A stretch of 64,000 nucleotides of DNA from Poa pratensis (GCA_947311845.1 CAMZMU010000117.1:72697444-72761443); one strand, 5' to 3'. Shown: positions 22,216 to 32,037, counted from the stretch's first letter. Numbers and translations: made by a program. The notes: a model not told the origin generated them from the letters alone.

Positions 22216-22675
22216 CTATCTAAAGAATTTAAATCCAACAACAAATGCGATCAAAATCGCAACTAAGGTAATTATTGAACCAACAGCATAATGATATCAA
22301 ACCTCTTGATTAATGGCATATTTTCTAATCTTTTTAATCTTCAATCGGATTGCATTTATCTTGATCTCGTGAGCATCGACGACGTCGGCAGGTTTGAAAT
22401 CCAATTTCATCTTCTCTTCTAGGCATTGGAGACGAAGATCTTCACTTCTTTTCAATTTTGCTTTCAAATCGTTGTTTTCTTTTTCTAAAAAATTAGCATC
22501 TCGACAAGAGGGTCGGTTGGAATTTCCGGTTCAACTACCTCCTAGATAAAACCATCTATGTCAAATTGGTAGGCATAATTGTTATAAACACGAAATGAAA
22601 CAAATAGTTATAAAAATATACCACATCCGAATCATAGACCGGACGAGAGCCGACGGAGGCGGATATCAAAACCAT
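22216..22675 (-). pseudogene. CACTA-associated coiled-coil protein with C-terminal membrane anchor (element A)
   Basis: Two exons are inferred on the minus strand. Exon 1 is 22675-22622 (MVLISASVGSRPVYDSDV, then GT). Exon 2 is 22541-22216 (after CTAG). Exon 2 codes for EVVEPEIPTDPLVEML, a Lys/Glu-rich coiled coil (LEKENNDLKAKLKRSEDLRL and on to IRLKIKKIRKYA), and ends with a hydrophobic anchor (AVGSIITLVAILIAFVVGF) before the stop. A missing base near 22490 shifts the frame, and a TGA, probably from TGG, interrupts just before the anchor. It sits about 160 bp upstream of TNP2. Its function is unknown; the architecture suggests a tail-anchored membrane protein. Confidence 0.6.
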
Positions 22676-23071
22676 GACACTATACATATAAAAAACATAA
22701 GAAAATTATACAAAAAATAACTATGCATTTAAATCATGCAAGTATCTATTATATAATTAAAACACAAGACAATAAACGGCTCAGATTTATCAAGCCTCCA
22801 ACCACAGAAACTAACGGCTCCGATTTAGACAAAACGATTCAGAGTTACCATTAGTAATCGAGGGAACGAACCACGTGCACAAAGGCCGATGACCGAACGC
22901 TTTATAAACAATTCCATGATTGGTACGAGGCTTAATCGATCACGTCTGCGTAGGTAGGAGTATGCAATGGAAAGTCCTAGCCTTCTTCTAGGGCACGTAA
23001 CACATATGTATATCCTAGATGAAAGATTAGGAACCCACGGAAGATATATACCATAGTTATCACGAGGACAG

Positions 23072-24050
23072 TTATGAATTTTTTATTTCTTTTGACATTG
23101 ATTGGTGCTTCTTCGCAGGAGGAACTTTCGGCGGCGATTCATGCAGGTTTTGCGCGATGGAGTAGATGTCGGCGGTTAATTGCTCTGGCTTCACGACGAC
23201 GGTCCGGTGGATTTGGATATGGCAGTGTTCTTGGCCCAGCATAGAGCGATCCATGAACTCGAGGAGACAATGACAATGTCACGCCGATGAAGCTACCTAG
23301 ATGCGACGACGGCGATCTCGCGCCAATGAAGCTGACAAACTCTAAAGATGACCCGAGCGTACCTTAAAGTCTTCGAGGAGTATGTATGGCGACAATCTGC
23401 CGTCTCGGGACGGCGGCCGCAACAAACATCGGATCGGACGCCATCGGCAAGGAGACTCGACCATCTCCTCTCTTGACGCTAATTCTTTCCACGCCGATGA
23501 GACGAAGCATGGCGATCTGCCGTCTAACATCGGATAGGAGGCCATCGGCAAGGAGCACTCGACCAGCGACGTCGCCTACATCAGCTTGATTCGGTCAGCA
23601 AAGCCACACCAACAGGATGGAGAGCGGCGATCTCCCGTCATATACTCGCGGGAGGCACTACAGAGGACACCGTATGTCTGGAGCACTTAACCATATGGAA
23701 GGCGTCGCAGAACAGCTGCATGGCCAGGATTCGCACGACGATTTTGTCTGGCTGGCGAACATCGGCCGTGATCGTGAAGAACGCTGATGCTTCGAGATCG
23801 TGAAAAAGGCGACTTCTCTGGCCGTCAGATCGACTTACTTGCGCTGGCTTCCAAGTTTGGCTTTAAGGTTCCTAAAGCGATTAGCAGCACCTGGGACATC
23901 GCCGTACTCATGCATCGCCAGCACGCCGGCGCAGGTTGTGCCGCCGCACAATGCTTGGGCGGCTCTCTCGCCAGCCGCATACAGATGAACTTGATTTATT
24001 ACCGCACTTCAGGCCCCTTCAATGATACCAACGATTTGTAACGATATGCA
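23072..24050. other. Possible captured host-gene fragments in Helitron 1
   Basis: The sequence is GC-rich with short ORFs: 23254-23072 (-), starting MDRSMLGQEHCHIQIHR, and 23787-24041 (+), with GRQIDLLALASKFGFKVPKA. The base composition differs from the AT-rich Helitron arms. None was matched to a known family, and no complete gene is present. Confidence 0.35.
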
Positions 24051-24394
24051 AGTAGTATTCGTGCCCTTGGCCGGCGTTGGAGGAAGATTACAAGGAGCAT
24101 ATCGTCGTACAGTAATGGGGTCGACTAATCATGCATGGTGCGAATGTTTAGCAGCTGCAACCAGGTACGTTTCAGTTTTTTGAAGAAAAAAAAGTATGAG
24201 CGTGTTATCTGTTATGCATTATCGTATCAGCTAGCAACTACCTGACCATTGTATAAGGCTTCACTCCATCTATAGCTCATTTGTGTTCAGGTACATTTAT
24301 GCTGAAAAAAAACGTCGCATAGATTCAAGTCACCATGGTATCGAATGTAGGTTTATATTGATACTGTCGAGGTAATTTCCATGCATAAACTATA

Positions 24395-24653
24395 CTCCCT
24401 CCGTTCCTGAATGTAGGGTATATAATTATATTAAGACAGAGAATTTTACATAGAGTGGACTAAAAAAAATCTGGAAAAAACAGCGAGATATGAGTTCTTC
24501 ATAGGCACAATATGAATACAATCCGTTAAATCCCTCTTTTGAGACTAGATCTCATTTTTTGATGGGTCCAATTGTCCATTTATAGCAAATACACCTTATA
24601 TTATGGATTTTTCTTCAAAAAACTATACACCTTATATCAAGGAACGGAGGGAG
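24395..24653. mobile_element. Stowaway-type MITE (259 bp) in Helitron 1
   Basis: The terminal inverted repeats CTCCCTCCGTTCCTGAAT and its partner ending AAGGAACGGAGGGAG are flanked by TA on both sides (24393-24394 and 24654-24655). This is the signature of Tc1/mariner-derived MITEs. Confidence 0.85.
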
Positions 24654-25380
24654 TATGTAACAAACTAGATCTGAGACAAATAAAATTAACATGAGCATGA
24701 GTGGAAGCATCATTGGAGTTATTAAAAAATATAAGGCTGCAATAAGGCATCGATGAATCATAGAGGAATATATATATATCACAAATTTTAAGCACGGGGA
24801 TGTAAAGTTCCTACACATAATTATTGTTGGGAAGGCACCCACCAGGGATGAGGATTTGAAGACATAACGGAATATTCGTATGGTATAATCTTTGGTGGGA
24901 TATGAAGCTAGCAGATAACAGTACCGTTAATCTTATGTTGTCACTTCAAATCAGCCCTATACGTATATTTCGAATTTAAAATTGTAAATTCAATATTCTA
25001 ATATGTATATTTCGAATTTTAAATTAACAATAATGTAATAATGCATTGAGCTAAATAATATATTTTCACTGAAATAGATGGTAGAAAATTCATATAAAAT
25101 ACTGTGATATGCTCTTACAGTGGAAGCACAAAAAAAGTATGTATAAAGGAATAAGAAGAACAGTTTACTGGATGCGGGTGAAATTTAAAAATGTAACCAA
25201 ATTAAAATGCCACAAATTTAATGAAATTAACAAAAGCTAGGACAAATAAAGAGCTTTATAAAATTTTTGACAAATATGTGAGAAATATAACTAAAATCAA
25301 TCCTATAAATATACTTCGGCAACAATATGTAACAAACAAAAAATGTCTAGCCGCGCAATTGCGCGGGCCACCCAGCTAGT

Positions 25381-25800
25381 TTTTTCTTTAAAATAAAAGA
25401 TAAAAAAAAGAGGCTCACCGAGGTGGTGCCGGTGTCGGGACGGCGCGGGCTATCGACGGCGGTGAGGACGGGGACGGGACGACACTAAAACCCAGAAATC
25501 ATAAATTAATTTGAGCTCAAAATGAATATAAAAAAATGAACTCCCTAACTTAGGAATTTCATCAAACACCTAGCTAGCACTACAAAAATGAAATGAGCTA
25601 AACTAGCAATGAAATGAGCTAAAGTAGCAACGCCGGAAGAAAGGATGAAGTTGCTAACCCTTGAATAGATGGGGTGCCTTCAATCTTCACAAATGGTGAA
25701 AAAAATTGGGGATTAACTTGAGCTCGGGAGAGGAAACGGAGGGGAAAAATGGTGAAGTTTCGAGCAAATGAAGAGGAGCCGGGGTGGAAGAATATGATAT
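25381..25800 (-). other. 5' untranslated/leader region of CACTA A
   Basis: This lies between the Helitron and the terminal repeats. It has a GC-rich stretch (25412-25485; possible leader exon on the minus strand) in AT-rich sequence. No clear ORF. Confidence 0.3.
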
Positions 25801-25805
25801 AGGGG

Positions 25806-26043
25806 GACCTATCACGAACCGGGACTAAAGGGTGCTCGCGCTGGGCCCCGCCTCTGCTGCCGCATGCCGCGACCCTTTAGTCCCGGTTCGTGTTACGAAC
25901 CGGGACTAAAGGTTCCTAACGAACCGGGACTGTTGCTCTCGGGCGACCTGGCCGTTCGAACCGGGACTAATGGCCCCATTAGTCCCGGTTCTAATTATGG
26001 CCGGGACAAATAGGCCAAACGGAAGGCCTGTTTTCTGCTAGTG
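25806..26043. repeat. Subterminal repeats and terminal inverted repeat of CACTA A (right end)
   Basis: Several copies of AACCGGGACTAAAG and its inverse TTTAGTCCCGGTTC lie here, one as a near-perfect palindrome at about 25872-25910. The terminus TTTTCTGCTAGTG is at 26031-26043. Such arrays are the transposase-binding ends of CACTA elements. Confidence 0.85.
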
Positions 26044-26462
26044 CTGCAGGTGGGCCAGTGGGCATACAACGATGTCCGCTTGCATGTGTGGCACCCCGAG
26101 AGGGCCTCCAAACTTGGGGGCCCTTTCGGGGGTGTCGGACACGATTTTGCTCGGACCGATCCTTTGAGGGATGTCGCTAGTGACATATTTTGGCGTCCGA
26201 ACCCCCAATGAACTTTTGGGGGGTCATTTGGAGGGTGCCGGTGGAGATGCTCTTAGCGACACTCTGGTTGGTAATCCCTCCTTTCCTTTTCGATTTGGCA
26301 TTTTCCCTCTCAAGAAGGTAACTCACCATCGTTCTTTTTCTAGTTTCGGTGAAGAACGCGATGCTTGGTCGGCAGGTTTTTGCTGCCAACCTTGAACACA
26401 CGTGCATGGGTATGCCTCGTCGCCGGCGATAAGGTGATCGGCGCTCGTTCGTTGTCATCCTA
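26044..26462. other. Spacer between CACTA A and Helitron 2
   Basis: No gene is supported. The stretch ending GCCGGTGGAGATGCTCTTA (26236-26254) resembles the ends of small grass DNA transposons, but a partner end was not found. Short ORFs here are unconvincing. Confidence 0.35.
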
Positions 26463-26699
26463 TCCTACTATATATGAAAGTTGGTGCAAACCGCTCTCTC
26501 TCACGCTGTCCACGTCGCCCTTTTAACCACAGCCGTTCGACCTCGCGAACAGACGGCCCAGATCGCTCCAAATCCCGCAGAACACTGTAGCAGTCGACTT
26601 TCTACCAATCGCGTGCGGACACGTCGCCCCCGCACGGTTTTTGGCGCACCCTTTTACAGAAACCCCCGCCATCTTACAAAAAACCCCCTGCAAAGGATC

Positions 26700-27520
26700 A
26701 ATTTGCAAATTCACGACAATCCAGGGGCCTCAATGGAAAAGCATCCGCGCACTCCCCCCCCCCCCCCCCCCCTCCCACTCCTCTCTCTCCCCGCGGCGAC
26801 GAGCTCGGCGGCGCCGCCGAAGCGCGCCCGCCCCGCTCCGGCCCTCTCCGTCCAGATCCACTCCCACGCCAACCTCCGCCGCCGCGCCCTCTCACTAGTA
26901 CAGAACGACACATCGGATACCCCTCTATGGAAACGGAAAATAAAAGGCGACAGTATTCGCCACAATGGCAACGGTTAAATCCTTTTCGGAGAATAGGTGT
27001 GCGACACAAAGGCAACGGTCATAAAGATTTAACCGTATCCAATATATCGGACACGGTTAAAAAATTTCGTCCGTTTGCAAATAAACTCGGCCCAACAGCC
27101 CATTTACACATATCGCATAAATAGTCCCAACCATAATTCTGTAGTGAACGCACACCATTTGCCTTCTCTCATCTCACCACTCTGCCTTATCCTCTCTCCC
27201 GCACAGACCGCATGTCTCCTTCTCCCTCTCTCAACTGCTCCACCCGCAAGATCTCGCCGTTGCCGGCCGCATCCGGCGACGAGACGAAACTCCCCGACAA
27301 GATCGGCTTCAGTAAAGGCGTCGGGGATTTTGCGGGAGCAGCGACGACCCAGGAGCTTCGCGGAGATCCAAGCGTGTCGGCGGAGATTTGAAGCCACGGC
27401 AGCGCTGGAGAGCAGAGGGCGCCGGGACAGCCACGGAACTGGATGAGCAGAGGGCGCCGGCACAGCCGGAGCCGGCGACTGTGGCGCCGCCGTGCATCTG
27501 GACCGGAAGATCTCCGGCCG
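26700..27520. other. GC-rich, gene-like sequence carried by Helitron 2
   Basis: Pro/Arg/Ala-rich frames are present on both strands (for example 26711-27015 and 27104-27542) with a composition unlike the Helitron arms. No domain is recognised. It is probably one or more captured 5' gene ends. Confidence 0.3.
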
Positions 27521-27723
27521 TGGTAAATTTTCTTCTATACATAGAGTTCGGTTTGGTTTTTCCTCCGTTGGTTTGTGGTGATTTGGTTAAGGGATTGGCT
27601 ATTTTTGTTCAGTTGAGATTGTGGAGGATCTCCGGACGGGAAGATCTCCGCCCATCTAGTTCTTTTGCCTTTTCTTTTTAATAGATCAACTTCTAATTCG
27701 ATCGGCTTTGCCGGCCGCTTGCG

Positions 27724-27945
27724 TGAACCTAGCAGAGGGTTGTCCACATCCTCTACATGTACAATACGGGAGTAGTAATACATATTTTATTCGTCAACCT
27801 AGCAAGTTTCTTCGTGATTATCTGGAGTACAGTTCGGACTAGAACATTTAATTGGCATGAACCTAGCAGAGGGTTGTCCACATCCTCTACATGTACAATA
27901 CGGGAGTAGTAATACATATTTTATTCGTCAACCTAGCAAGTTTCA
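27724..27945. repeat. 135-bp-spaced direct repeat in Helitron 2
   Basis: The segment starting GAACCTAGCAGAGGGTTGTC and running to AACCTAGCAAGTTTC occurs at about 27725-27812 and again at 27860-27946. Apart from the very ends, the copies look identical, so the duplication is recent. Confidence 0.85.
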
Positions 27946-28048
27946 AATTCACTACTTCTCAAACTTACACAAATTTCAAATATGCACGTTACCAAATTTA
28001 AAATTTCATTTGCTCCACAGGCGCGGCATTGCCGCGCTATATCCCTAG

Positions 28049-28580
28049 TATCCGTCTAGGCTCCACCCACGGCACAGCGAATCAGCGATAATAAGGACGA
28101 GGAATCGGTGCTGTGCCTGTGCGTATTGTGGCGCGTGACTGAACTTACGTTGCGTGTACACTGTGGAAAAGCATCGCGGCGGCGGCGGGGCATCGCGTGG
28201 CGCCTGCTTTCTACTGCACTGTCGGTCTCCAGGCGCCCAACCTGACATCGACGCTCAATAAAGCGCCCGCGCGTGCACATCCGTCCATCGCGCATGTGTG
28301 CAAGCCCGGATGATGAGAAGGTGAATCTTGCTAGCTACCAACAAGATTAGAAATGACCAACGATCGAATAATTAACCACGTGCATAGTATAATACAATTT
28401 GGTCTTCTTTTCTACTAACATGCACCATCTCTTGATAGGATATGCTTTTTGATGATGATATGCTTGTAGATAGGTAGGTTGGTATAGGTCGATATGTTTG
28501 CACGATGATCTATTGATCTTCCCCGTCATGCCTTCCCGGACTATTATGGCAGGCAGGCAATGTACAATGCGGGTATGCTC
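28049..28580. other. Spacer between Helitron 2 and CACTA B
   Basis: No gene is supported. It contains moderately GC-rich unique-looking sequence followed by AT-rich sequence. The small ORFs on both strands have no recognisable motif. Confidence 0.4.
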
Positions 28581-28582
28581 TA

Positions 28583-28598
28583 CTCCCTCGGGTCCTAA
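28583..28598. mobile_element. Left piece of a Stowaway MITE interrupted by CACTA B
   Basis: CTCCCTCGGGTCCTAA follows TA at 28581-28582. The remainder (40131-40211), ending GGATCGGAGATAG plus TA, lies on the other side of CACTA B. The inner parts also pair (AAGTGTC and GACACTT). Confidence 0.65.
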
Positions 28599-28850
28599 CA
28601 CTAGTAGAAAACTGACCTTACGTTCGGCCCATTTAGTCCCGGCTGTGGCCTGGGCCGCGACTAAAGGTCCGGCCACGTCGCCCCGAAAACATTGAAGGGT
28701 ACGGCACCCTTTGATCCCGGCTCGTTAGGGACCAATAGTCCCGGTTCGTAACACGGACCGCGACTAAAAGTGTCCTGGCAACTGTTCGCCTGGCGCGAGA
28801 CCTTTAGTCCCGGGTCGTAATACGGACCGCGACTAAAAAGTACGAACCGT
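28599..28850. repeat. 5' terminal and subterminal repeats of CACTA B
   Basis: The terminal inverted repeat starts at 28599. It is followed by inverted-repeat units of the TTTAGTCCCGG...CGACTAAA type at about 28637-28668, 28735-28770 and 28801-28838. Confidence 0.85.
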
Positions 28851-28882
28851 TTGCCTCCCGCGCGCTTTGGAAGTTGTTCTAA

Positions 28883-31231
28883 TTGATCGGGAGGGGAAAC
28901 AGAGAGACATTTGCTACAGTACGGGTACGGGCTCTAAGTACAGATGGCATGAATCCTTTTGGGGAGCAGAGCTGCAGTCACAGCACCTGGCCCGTGACTC
29001 TATGTATCTACAACCTTCCTCCTTGGTTGTGCATGAAGCGGAAGTTCATTATGATGCCAGTGCTCATCCAAGGCCCGAAGCAACCCGGCAACGACATTGA
29101 TGTGTACCTAAGGCCATTAGTTGATGAACTTTTGCAGTTGTGGGCCGAACCAGGTGTACGTGTTTGGGATGAGCACAGACAGGAGGAATTTGACCTACGA
29201 GTGTTGCTCTTCGTAACCATCAATGATTGGCCTGCTCTTAGTAACATTTCAGGACAGACGAACAAAGGATACAATGCATGCACGCACTGTTTAGATGAGA
29301 CTGAAAGTATATATCTGGATAAATGCAAGAAGAATGTGTACCCGTACAATCGTCGTTTTCTTCCGCACAGGCATAAGTTAAGGAGAAATGGCAAGCATTT
29401 CAATGGCACGGCAGAACCCCGGCCGAAGCCTGTCCCCCGTACTGGTGCTGATGTATTTGGTATGGTCAAGGATTTAAATGTAATCTTTGGAAAGGGTCCT
29501 GGCAGACAGCCTGTTCCGAAAGACGCAGACGGACACGCACCCATGTGGAAGAAGAAATCTATATTTTGGGAGCTACCCTATTGGGAAGTACATGAGGTCC
29601 GCTCTGCAATCGACGTGATGCACCTGACGAAAAATCTTTGCGTGAATATTCTAGGCTTCCTGGGCTTGTATGGGAAGTCAAAAGATACACCGGAAGCACG
29701 GGAGGACCAGCAACGTCATAAAGGACGAGACGGCATGCATCCAGGACAGTTTCAAGGGCTTGCCAGCTACGCTCTTACGAAACAAGAGAAGGAAATCTTT
29801 TTTGAAGCCCTTTTCAGTATCAAGGTCCCGTCTGGCTTCTCGTCAAATATAAAGGGAATAGTAAATATGAAATTGAAAAAATTCCAAAACCTAAAGTCTC
29901 ATGACTGCCACGTGCTTATGACGCAATTGCTTCCGGTTGCATTGAGGGGAATTCTACCGGAAAATGTTCGACTAGCCATTGTGAAGGTATGTGCATTCCT
30001 CAATGCAATTTCTCAGAAGGTAATCGATCCAGAAAGTTTATCAGGGTTACAGATTGATGTGGTGCAATGTCTGGTCAGCTTCGAGTTGTTGTTCCCGCCA
30101 TCCTTCTTCAATATTATGACGCACCTCCTAGTTCACCTAGTCGAAGAGATTAGAATTCTCGGTCCTGTGTTTCTACACAATATGTTCCCCTTCGAGAGGT
30201 TCATGGGAGTCTTAAAGAAATATGTTCGTAACCGTACTAGGCCAGAAGGAAGCATCTCCAAGGGCTATGGAACAGAGGAGGTCATTGAGTTTTGTGTTGA
30301 CTTTCTTCCTGACCTTAAGCCGATTGGTGTTCCTGAATCTCGGTATGAGGGGAGGCTGACTGGAAAAGGGACACTAGGAAGGAAAGCAACGGTATGTATG
30401 GACAGGGATTTTTTCACTCAAGCACACTACACAGTTCTAAACAATGCCACCGTGGTGGCTCCGTATATCGTGGAACACAAGAATATTGTACGCTCCGAAA
30501 ACCCGGGGAAGGTTGACTCCTGGATTCAACGGAAACACGAGGCGACTTTCGGCAGTTGGTTGCAGACACATCTCATGAATAACACCACTGTTGGAGATCA
30601 GCTGTACTGGTTGGCCAGGTCACCATCTTCGACTATATGTACTTTCCAAGGGTACGAGATAAATGGGAATACATTTTACACGGAAACCCAAGATAAAAAG
30701 AGCACTAACCAAAACAGTGGTGTCCGCTTTGATGCAACAAACGACAATGGGACAAAGGTCACGTATTATGGTTGCATACAGGAGATATGGGAACTTGACT
30801 ATGGACCTTCTTTTAAGATCCCTTTGTTTCGGTGCAAATGGGTCAGGCTGACAGGAGGCGGGGTAGATGTAGACGAAAAGTACGGCATGACAACAGTGGA
30901 TCTCAAGAATCTTGCGTACAAGAACGAACCATTCGTCCTAGCCAACGATGTGGCTCAGGTTTTCTATGTGAAGGACATGTCTACCAAACCGAGAAAAAGA
31001 AATAAGCAAACGAATACATCAGACAATGAGCCAAAGCGCCACATAGTTCTTTCAGGGAAAAGAAACATCGTGGGAGTCGAGGGCAAGACAGACATGTCAG
31101 AAGATTATAATAAGTTTCATGAAATTCCGCCCTTCACAGTGAAAACTGACCCATCCATCCTGTTAAATGATGAAGATTCTCCATGGCTACGGCGCAAACA
31201 GAAGAAAGGGACACACACGAAGAAAACGTGA
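28883..31231 (+). CDS. TNP2-type CACTA transposase, 5'-truncated but open over 782 codons
   Basis: It would cut and rejoin the element's ends in the nucleus. From about residue 20 it follows the Transposase_21 core (STDGMNPFGEQSCSHSTWPV, LRVLLFVTINDWPALSNISG, IDVMHLTKNLCVNILGFLG). DUF4218 (LKSHDCHVLMTQLLPVALRG to about residue 500) and DUF4216 (NSGVRFDATNDNG to VFYVKDMS) follow, then a Lys-rich tail that may hold a nuclear signal. Compared with the copy in element A it lacks the Transpos_assoc N-terminus, so the first ~20 residues are probably read from junction sequence. The long frame without stops suggests recent activity or mobilisation, but the truncated product is unlikely to be functional. 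Confidence 0.85.
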   Translation: MIGRGNRETFATVRVRALSTDGMNPFGEQSCSHSTWPVTLCIYNLPPWLCMKRKFIMMPVLIQGPKQPGNDIDVYLRPLVDELLQLWAEPGVRVWDEHRQEEFDLRVLLFVTINDWPALSNISGQTNKGYNACTHCLDETESIYLDKCKKNVYPYNRRFLPHRHKLRRNGKHFNGTAEPRPKPVPRTGADVFGMVKDLNVIFGKGPGRQPVPKDADGHAPMWKKKSIFWELPYWEVHEVRSAIDVMHLTKNLCVNILGFLGLYGKSKDTPEAREDQQRHKGRDGMHPGQFQGLASYALTKQEKEIFFEALFSIKVPSGFSSNIKGIVNMKLKKFQNLKSHDCHVLMTQLLPVALRGILPENVRLAIVKVCAFLNAISQKVIDPESLSGLQIDVVQCLVSFELLFPPSFFNIMTHLLVHLVEEIRILGPVFLHNMFPFERFMGVLKKYVRNRTRPEGSISKGYGTEEVIEFCVDFLPDLKPIGVPESRYEGRLTGKGTLGRKATVCMDRDFFTQAHYTVLNNATVVAPYIVEHKNIVRSENPGKVDSWIQRKHEATFGSWLQTHLMNNTTVGDQLYWLARSPSSTICTFQGYEINGNTFYTETQDKKSTNQNSGVRFDATNDNGTKVTYYGCIQEIWELDYGPSFKIPLFRCKWVRLTGGGVDVDEKYGMTTVDLKNLAYKNEPFVLANDVAQVFYVKDMSTKPRKRNKQTNTSDNEPKRHIVLSGKRNIVGVEGKTDMSEDYNKFHEIPPFTVKTDPSILLNDEDSPWLRRKQKKGTHTKKT

Positions 31232-31448
31232 AGACTAGATAGGGATGTTGTTGGTGATGTGTAATAATGTATTCAACTTTAATGTAACTGTGTTCTAAAA
31301 AATCAGAAGATAACTGTAAACTCAGAAGTATCACGCATACATATTTATTTAATCCAGTTAGGTAGGGGAGGAGAGGGCAGCACCCTGGGTAGGGGACGGA
31401 GGGCGGTGTGGAGCCTCCTTATATATAAGCAAAACTGACCAAAACACA
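31232..31448 (+). other. 3' flank of TNP2 in CACTA B
   Basis: AT-rich sequence with AATAATGTA-type polyadenylation-like stretches, then a possible TATA (CCTTATATATAAG at about 31414-31426). No gene. Confidence 0.35.
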
Positions 31449-31529
31449 CGGTTTCCCCGTCATACAGCTCTACGGTGCCTCGTGAGTGACTGCATATCAA
31501 ATGCACCGTAGGGCTGTATGACGGGAATC
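31449..31529 (+). repeat. Conserved spacer hairpin of CACTA B
   Basis: Arms of 28-31 nt (31449-31479 and 31502-31530) begin CGGTTTCCCCGTCATACAG and end in the complementary CTGTATGACGGGAATCCG, with a loop of about 22 nt. It has the same place and orientation as 6867-6949 in element A. Confidence 0.7.
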
Positions 31530-31628
31530 CGAATGCTTTGTATACTGCAAATCATCGCGTGGTCGTGAGCATGGCTACCACTTCCACCACCACCACTCCC
31601 ACCTCCTCGGCAATTCATCATTGTGTCA

Positions 31629-31803
31629 CCCTAATCCAGTGGTTGGATTCAACCTACCTGAGGGCTTGTGTTTCCAACAGCGTCGTTGTGTTGTCCTTAT
31701 TCACCGTCCTACAGGAGGTGGCTCCAATGGCTGGCCGGTGAACAAGGACGAACACAATAATGCCAGGGAACATGCCATCAGGTAGGCTAAATCCAACCAT
31801 TGG
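31629..31803 (+). repeat. Long imperfect foldback in CACTA B (arms ~72 nt)
   Basis: The arm at about 31632-31705 (AATCCAGTGGTTGGATTCAA... ...TTATTCACCG) pairs with about 31734-31804 (CCGGTGAACAAGGACGAACA... ...ATTGGATT) with scattered mismatches. The loop is only ~30 nt. It has no counterpart in element A. Confidence 0.65.
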
Positions 31804-31836
31804 ATTCGGTGGCAAAGGTAGACGCTAGTTGTGTGC

Positions 31837-31936
31837 CGTTCGGCAAGACGTCTCTGATGTTCTACAACCGTCCGGCAACACATCTCTGATGATCTGCAAC
31901 CGTTTGGAACGGTCGCAGGTCATCAGAGACGTCTTG
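31837..31936 (+). repeat. Second foldback in CACTA B (30-bp stem)
   Basis: GGCAAGACGTCTCTGATG starts the left arm and its exact complement CATCAGAGACGTCTTGCC ends the right arm. Pairing continues inward for about 30 bp with few mismatches. The loop holds a third, diverged copy (GGCAACACATCTCTGATG). Confidence 0.7.
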
Positions 31937-32015
31937 CCGCTGGTTGCCCAAAGATGCCTCTCCGAGTGACGCTGGAATGTTTTGTGTGAGTGAGTAACCT
32001 GTCTGAGGAGGGGGG

Positions 32016-32025
32016 CTATATATAG
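32016..32025 (+). promoter_or_regulatory. Conserved TATA-like palindrome in CACTA B
   Basis: CTATATATAG with a G-rich flank is also found in element A (6801-6810). It may serve transcription in the TNP2-accessory spacer. Confidence 0.4.
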
Positions 32026-32037
32026 GGTACGTGTGCT

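Larger units (their letters stand above)
22745..25379 (+). mobile_element. Non-autonomous Helitron (2.6 kb) inside CACTA A
   Basis: The 5' end TCTATTATATAATTAAAA follows an A at 22744. The 3' end is a hairpin CCGCGCAATTGCGCGG, a short spacer, and CTAG at 25376-25379 followed by T. A|T insertion, the TC start, and hairpin plus CTAG are the Helitron signature. No Rep/helicase is encoded. The inside has GC-rich patches (23070-24050) that look like captured gene pieces, plus a Stowaway MITE. Confidence 0.7.
5591..26043 (-). mobile_element. CACTA transposon A (minus orientation), broken by nested insertions; left end not seen
   Basis: The right terminus reads TTTTCTGCTAGTG, whose reverse complement CACTAGCAGAAAA is a CACTA terminal inverted repeat. 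Inside it are palindromic repeats of the type CCTTTAGTCCCGGTTNG. The element codes on the minus strand for a coiled-coil/TM protein, TNP2 transposase and an accessory ORF, in the same order as in element B where comparable. The other terminus is either left of the window, with gypsy element 1 inserted inside A, or lost. All its genes are damaged, so it is not autonomous. It hosts gypsy element 2 and a Helitron. Confidence 0.8.
26463..28048 (+). mobile_element. Non-autonomous Helitron (1.6 kb)
   Basis: It starts TCCTACTATATATGAAAG after an A (26462) and ends with the hairpin GCGCGGCATTGCCGCGC, then TATATCC and CTAG (28045-28048), followed by T. There are no Rep or helicase genes. It contains a C-run (about 26754-26771), a GC-rich gene-like stretch and a 135-bp tandem duplication. 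Confidence 0.7.
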
